The notes beneath the pieces were generated by a model that did no database searches, was not told where the DNA came from, and worked only from the letters and a program-made list of their open reading frames with translations. Both the position numbers and the translations under genes were made by a program. This document shows positions 16,751-19,912 of a DNA stretch of 19,912 nt, in pieces (position 1 is the first letter of the stretch; every line of letters starts with the position of its first letter). The DNA is taken from NCBI GenBank assembly GCA_964370115.1, contig CAYJIA010000037.1, positions 1-19,912 of the forward strand, given 5' to 3'. This DNA comes from SIG603 sp964370115 (GTDB taxonomy: Bacteria > Bacillota > Clostridia > Oscillospirales > Acutalibacteraceae).

Positions 16751-18448
16751 TTATTCATCAATTGCAACTTTTAATAATTCTTCTATTGTGGTTATACCAT
16801 TAATTACATGCCTCGCCGCACTCATTCTCAGTGTATTCATACCGCTTTCCACTGCAAGAGTTTCTATTTGCTCTGTACTGCCTTTTGCTGTGATTATCTT
16901 TTTAAGCTTTGGTGACATATCCATAATCTCATACACACCAATACGCCCGTAAAATCCGCTTTCATTACATTTCGGACAACCATGCGACACATGAATGTGC
17001 AAGTCTTCTTCCTCTTTTACACCGAGTAGCCTTTTTTCATCTTCCGTCGCAGGCCTTGAAGTTTTGCAGAAATTACAAAGTCTTCTAACCAGTCTTTGTG
17101 CTATAACACCGACTATTGAATCCGCAATCAAAAAAGACTCTATATTCATGTCTAAAAGTCTTGTAATGGTCGCCGCTGCCGAGTTAGTGTGCAATGTGCT
17201 CACAACAAGGTGACCTGTGATTGAGGCTTGTACCGCAATAGACGCTGTTTCATAATCCCTTATCTCACCTATCATAATGATGTCTGGGTCTTGTCTTAAA
17301 ATAGAGCGAAGCGCTGTGGCAAAAGTTAGCTCTGCCTTTGGATTTACTTGAACCTGATTTATTCCTGCTATATTGGCTTCTACCGGATCTTCTACCGTGA
17401 CTATATTAACCGTCTCGTCGTTAAGCTCGGACACCGATGTATACAAAGTTGTAGACTTACCACTACCCGTAGGACCCGTTACCAAGATAATTCCACTTGG
17501 GTTTGATAATATATGCTCAAAAGTTTTAAGCTCAAAGTCATACATACCAAGGTCACTTTTAGACATTGAAAAGTTTGCACTAGATGCAAGTCGCATAACA
17601 ATCTTCTCGCCATATACCGACGGTAAAAGCGACACACGGATGTCATACTCTGTCTTATCGACCACCAAACTAATTCGGCCATCTTGAGGTTTCCTTTTTT
17701 CAGAAATATCCATGCCGCCCATGATTTTCACGCGTGTAACTATGGCTTGTAAAAGCTTTATATCGTAAAGCATTTTTTCTGATAAAACACCGTCTATTCT
17801 GTATCTTATACGCACTTGCTTTTCAAGTGCCTCTATGTGTATATCACTGGCTCTTTGACGCGCCGCTTGCTCTATAATCGAACGCACAAGCTGTACGATA
17901 GGCGCATTTTCAAGCTCGGCCTCTTGTGCAGCTTCTTCTGCCTCTTGTTGCTTTAGTTGGGCCTCACGCTCTTTTGAGTATTTTTCAGCCGCCGACATAG
18001 CCTCGCCCGTGCCGAAATATTTATCCAAAACAGCATTTATTTCGCCCAAAGTAGCAATTCTTCTCTCTACCATGCAGTTGCTAATTATAGACACGTCGTC
18101 TTGTGCCGAAACATCAAGCGGGTTTGCCATAGCAAGTATAATAGCCGTTTTAGTCTCGTCGGTATACGCAACGGGTAAAATATCATATTTTCTAAGCATG
18201 GTGCCGTTGAACATGTTGATAAGATCAGGCTCTATCTTTATTCCTCGAAGCTCAATTCTCGGTATGCCAAGTTGAAGCTCTAGCGCCGACGCTATATCAT
18301 CATCTGTTAGCGCACCTAATTCTATCAAGCAGTCTCCCAAATGCTTATGCTCTTTTTTTTGCATTTCAAGCGCCTGCATAAGCTGATTTTCTGTAATTAC
18401 TCCTTGCTCTATAAGCAAATCACCCAATCTATAGGCTTTTTTTTCCAT
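16751..18448 (-). CDS. pilB: Pilus extension ATPase PilB with MshEN domain
   Basis: A 565-residue ATPase that drives pilus assembly. The N terminus is an MshEN domain: one 24-residue motif at 7-30 (R-L-G-x-x-L-I-x-x-G), a 5-residue spacer, then a second 24-residue motif at 36-59, which starts with H in place of R. Such domains bind cyclic-di-GMP in several PilB/MshE proteins. After an acidic, alanine/glutamine-rich linker (about 150-182) come the catalytic core with Walker A at 325-332 (K331), Walker B at 387-398 with E395, and a zinc site of four cysteines (C458, C461, C491, C494) typical of PilB/GspE and absent from PilT. AGGGGA lies 7 nt upstream of the start. It is the first gene of the locus and has a good promoter. 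Confidence 0.97.
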   Translation of the reverse strand: MEKKAYRLGDLLIEQGVITENQLMQALEMQKKEHKHLGDCLIELGALTDDDIASALELQLGIPRIELRGIKIEPDLINMFNGTMLRKYDILPVAYTDETKTAIILAMANPLDVSAQDDVSIISNCMVERRIATLGEINAVLDKYFGTGEAMSAAEKYSKEREAQLKQQEAEEAAQEAELENAPIVQLVRSIIEQAARQRASDIHIEALEKQVRIRYRIDGVLSEKMLYDIKLLQAIVTRVKIMGGMDISEKRKPQDGRISLVVDKTEYDIRVSLLPSVYGEKIVMRLASSANFSMSKSDLGMYDFELKTFEHILSNPSGIILVTGPTGSGKSTTLYTSVSELNDETVNIVTVEDPVEANIAGINQVQVNPKAELTFATALRSILRQDPDIIMIGEIRDYETASIAVQASITGHLVVSTLHTNSAAATITRLLDMNIESFLIADSIVGVIAQRLVRRLCNFCKTSRPATEDEKRLLGVKEEEDLHIHVSHGCPKCNESGFYGRIGVYEIMDMSPKLKKIITAKGSTEQIETLAVESGMNTLRMSAARHVINGITTIEELLKVAIDE

Positions 18449-18524
18449 CGGTTTTCCCCTTTATTTATTATAATTTATATAGTAAACATATTAAACAAAT
18501 TTTTATCCGCAGATATTCCATTGA

Positions 18525-18553
18525 ATTATATCATTTTTATTCAGTTATTGCAA
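18525..18553 (-). promoter_or_regulatory. Promoter of the pilus operon
   Basis: On the minus strand, -35 TTGCAA (18548-18553) and -10 TATAAT (18525-18530) are separated by 17 nt, with TGA just before the -10 (extended -10). Transcription should begin near 18518, leaving a leader of about 70 nt before pilB. The -10 is a perfect consensus and the -35 matches 4 of 6. Confidence 0.75.
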
Positions 18554-18563
18554 GCGAAATCGC
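18554..18563. promoter_or_regulatory. Palindrome touching the pil -35 box
   Basis: GCGA-AA-TCGC lies directly upstream of the -35 of the pilus promoter. A similar, longer palindrome lies upstream of the divergent promoter (18642-18654). It is a possible regulator site, but short palindromes are common, so this is a weak call. Confidence 0.3.
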
Positions 18564-18606
18564 ATTTTTATTTGTGAATTTTTATTTGTTTTTCTTATAA
18601 TTTACA

Positions 18607-18640
18607 GTTTACATAACTTCACCATTTCAGCATGGTAAAC
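18607..18640. repeat. Nested inverted repeats between divergent promoters
   Basis: GTTTAC (18607-18612) and GTAAAC (18635-18640) form an inverted repeat, and inside it ACCAT/ATGGT (18621-18625 and 18632-18636) forms a 5-bp stem with a 6-nt loop. The two overlap by two bases at 18635-18636, so they are alternatives. They lie upstream of both promoters; function unknown. Confidence 0.3.
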
Positions 18641-18641
18641 C

Positions 18642-18654
18642 GCGAAAAATTCGC
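18642..18654. promoter_or_regulatory. Palindrome upstream of the ECF gene promoter
   Basis: GCGAA-AAA-TTCGC is a 5-bp perfect palindrome ending 2 nt before the -35 box of the plus-strand promoter. It shares the GCGAA/TTCGC half-site core with 18554-18563. It could be an operator; this is inferred from position only. Confidence 0.3.
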
Positions 18655-18656
18655 TC

Positions 18657-18685
18657 TTGCCAAAATCAAGTTTTTTGTGTATAAT
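18657..18685 (+). promoter_or_regulatory. Promoter of the ECF S component/radical SAM operon
   Basis: The -35 TTGCCA (18657-18662) and perfect -10 TATAAT (18680-18685) are 17 nt apart, the ideal sigma-A spacing. The start of transcription would be near 18692, about 30 nt before the coding start at 18723, with AGGAG and AGGTGA ribosome sites between. Confidence 0.85.
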
Positions 18686-18722
18686 ATACAATAAAATATT
18701 TAGGAGTAGGTGAATATTCATA

Positions 18723-19238
18723 ATGAATAAAAATTCAAATGTTAAAAATCTTGCTTTATCGGCATTGTTTGCCTCGCTGGTCTTTCTTGCAACAGCTTAT
18801 CTTCTTCATATACCTATAGGAAATGGGTATATACATCTTGGCGACACTTTTATTTATCTTGCCGCTTGCATCTTACCCGGCGCGTACGCCATACCCGCTT
18901 GTGCTATAGGGGCTGGGCTTGCCGATGTCACCACCGGGGCCGCAATCTGGCTTGTGCCTACTTTAATTATTAAGGCGCTTATGGCACTTACCTTCTTTAA
19001 AAAATCAAATAAAATTATTAATACTCAAAATATAGTATTTGCACTTATAGCCTCTGTAGTCGGACTATTTGGTTATGTCCTTGCCGAAATTATACTTTTT
19101 GGCAATCCTATTGCCGCCTTCGCTGGAATTTTAACAGGTGCAATTCAGCCTATCGGAAGCTTTATATGCTTTATAACAATAGGCAAAGCAATGGATAAAA
19201 TGAATATTTTAGAAAGGATAAAGACAATAAATGGATAA
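18723..19238 (+). CDS. ECF-transporter S component-like membrane protein
   Basis: A 171-residue, very hydrophobic protein with about five or six membrane helices, the size of substrate-binding (S) components of energy-coupling factor transporters. The segment G-Y-I-H-L-G-D-T-F-I-Y-L-A-A (near 35-48) and later G-L-A-D near 65-68 match the L-G-D and G-x-x-D patterns of the RibU/ThiT-like superfamily. S components capture a vitamin or metal and share an ATPase/T unit usually encoded elsewhere; no such genes are in the window. The substrate cannot be told from sequence. Its stop overlaps the radical SAM start by 8 bp, so the two are probably translationally coupled. From memory, unverified, a small ECF-type family (TIGR04002) and the radical SAM family TIGR04038 tend to be neighbours. 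Confidence 0.85.
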   Translation: MNKNSNVKNLALSALFASLVFLATAYLLHIPIGNGYIHLGDTFIYLAACILPGAYAIPACAIGAGLADVTTGAAIWLVPTLIIKALMALTFFKKSNKIINTQNIVFALIASVVGLFGYVLAEIILFGNPIAAFAGILTGAIQPIGSFICFITIGKAMDKMNILERIKTING

Positions 19239-19833
19239 TATTTTATATAAAGAAAAAAACGGGTTGTATGTTAACATTACAAACAAATGTCCTTGCGCCT
19301 GTACTTTTTGCATAAGAAACACTAGTGATTCCGTAGGAGATGTGGACAGCCTATGGCTTTCACACGAACCTAGTTTAACAGAAGTTTTGGCCGAATTTAG
19401 TAAATATAATCTAGATGATTATGATGAGCTTGTATTTTGTGGTTTTGGAGAGCCTACCGAAAGGCTTTATGATATGCTAGAAATATGCAAGTACGTTAAA
19501 AGCATTAGCAATATAAAAATAAGACTTAACACAAATGGCCTTTCTAATTTAATAAACAACGCACCGACCGAACATCTCTTTAAGGATATGTTCGACACCG
19601 TTTCTATAAGCCTAAACTCACCAAACAAAGAAAAATACTTAGAGGTGACAAATCCATGTTTTGGAGAAAAAGCCTTTGAAGAAATGCTAAAGTTTTCTAA
19701 AAATCTAGGCAAATATGTCAAAAACACAGTATTTACAGTGGTCAACACAATACCCGAAAAAGATATAGAAGACAGTAGAAAACTCGCAGAAGAATTAGGG
19801 ATTAAGTTTAGGGTGAGAAACTATTATAGTTAA
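19231..19833 (+). CDS. Small radical SAM protein (TatD-linked type)
   Basis: A 200-residue radical SAM enzyme. The [4Fe-4S] motif C-x3-C-x2-C is C20, C24 and C27, with an additional cysteine at C22. A G-F-G-E-P-T motif (71-76) takes the place of the SAM-binding G-G-E, and L-N-T-N-G follows near 92-96. The start is Y-V-N-I-T-N-K-C and L-W-L-S-H-E-P lies at 41-47; together these look like the TatD-linked radical SAM family (TIGR04038), of unknown reaction, recalled and not checked. No extra domain for auxiliary clusters is visible. It overlaps the S component by 8 bp and has AAAGGA upstream. The protein ends N-Y-Y-S, and its TAA lies inside the first repeat heptamer of copy B. No tatD gene is in the window; it could lie further right. 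Confidence 0.88.
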   Translation: MDNILYKEKNGLYVNITNKCPCACTFCIRNTSDSVGDVDSLWLSHEPSLTEVLAEFSKYNLDDYDELVFCGFGEPTERLYDMLEICKYVKSISNIKIRLNTNGLSNLINNAPTEHLFKDMFDTVSISLNSPNKEKYLEVTNPCFGEKAFEEMLKFSKNLGKYVKNTVFTVVNTIPEKDIEDSRKLAEELGIKFRVRNYYS

Positions 19834-19890
19834 GAGTTAAAAGTGAAGAGTGAAGAGTTGTGGTGAAAATGCTTCGCATTTTTTATTTAA
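19830..19890 (+). repeat. Heptamer-array/hairpin element, copy B (after radical SAM gene)
   Basis: Four back-to-back heptamers (19830-19857: TTAAGAG, TTAAAAG, TGAAGAG twice) are followed by TTGTGGTG, a 7-bp stem AAAATGC/GCATTTT with loop TTC (19866-19882), and TT-A-TTTAAAA. The first heptamer carries the TAA stop of the upstream gene. The layout equals copy A, and the hairpin may also act as a weak terminator for this operon. Confidence 0.85.
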
Positions 19891-19912
19891 AAGTTTTACT
19901 AAATTTTTTACA

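Noticed and set aside
17479..17682. Overlapping short reading frames, including plus-strand ones opposite the pilus genes
   Set aside because: They lack ribosome sites and recognisable domains and lie inside well-supported conserved genes, so they are shadow frames.

Overview
The window is an AT-rich stretch of a monoderm anaerobe, most likely a member of the Clostridia (Bacillota). Pointers are the strong AGGAGG-type ribosome binding sites, TTGCCA/TATAAT-type promoters, and a type IV pilus (T4P) locus with pilM and pilN fused and with no pilP or pilQ, as expected where there is no outer membrane. A run of exactly 100 N at 14208-14307 is the usual mark of a scaffold gap of unknown true size, so this is a draft or metagenome assembly.

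About 18.4 kb on the minus strand reads as one T4P locus, in transcription order: pilB (extension ATPase), pilT (retraction ATPase), pilC (platform), [repeat element and assembly gap], pilA (major pilin), pilD (prepilin peptidase), pilMN (fused cytoplasmic/inner-membrane assembly protein), pilO, then four pilin-like genes that look like a full minor-pilin set (I/V-like, K/X-like, H-like, J/W-like), and last a secreted protein of 1917 residues. Spacing is mostly 7-55 bp. A good sigma-A-type promoter lies upstream of pilB (18525-18553) and a strong terminator closes the locus (about 18-48). PilB carries an intact-looking MshEN tandem motif, so extension may respond to cyclic-di-GMP. The giant last protein has a signal peptide, three modules that start alike (I/V-L-E/Q-I-x-x) and a central block of three Ig-like units. 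Its place next to the minor pilins makes it a candidate pilus-tip or pilus-associated adhesin.

Divergent from pilB, on the plus strand, is a two-gene operon: an ECF-type S component (membrane substrate-binding protein) and a small radical SAM enzyme, overlapping by 8 bp and driven by a promoter with a 17-bp spacer at 18657-18685.

The most unusual non-coding signal is an element found twice, each time lying across the stop codon of a gene and on that gene's sense strand: after pilC (14320-14403) and after the radical SAM gene (19830-19890). It is an array of degenerate heptamers followed by a conserved TTGTGGTG block, a 7-bp hairpin with a 3-nt loop, and a T-rich/A-rich tail. The two hairpins differ by a compensatory base-pair change. 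Almost every heptamer contains a stop triplet and, because 7 is not a multiple of 3, the array places stops in all three frames.
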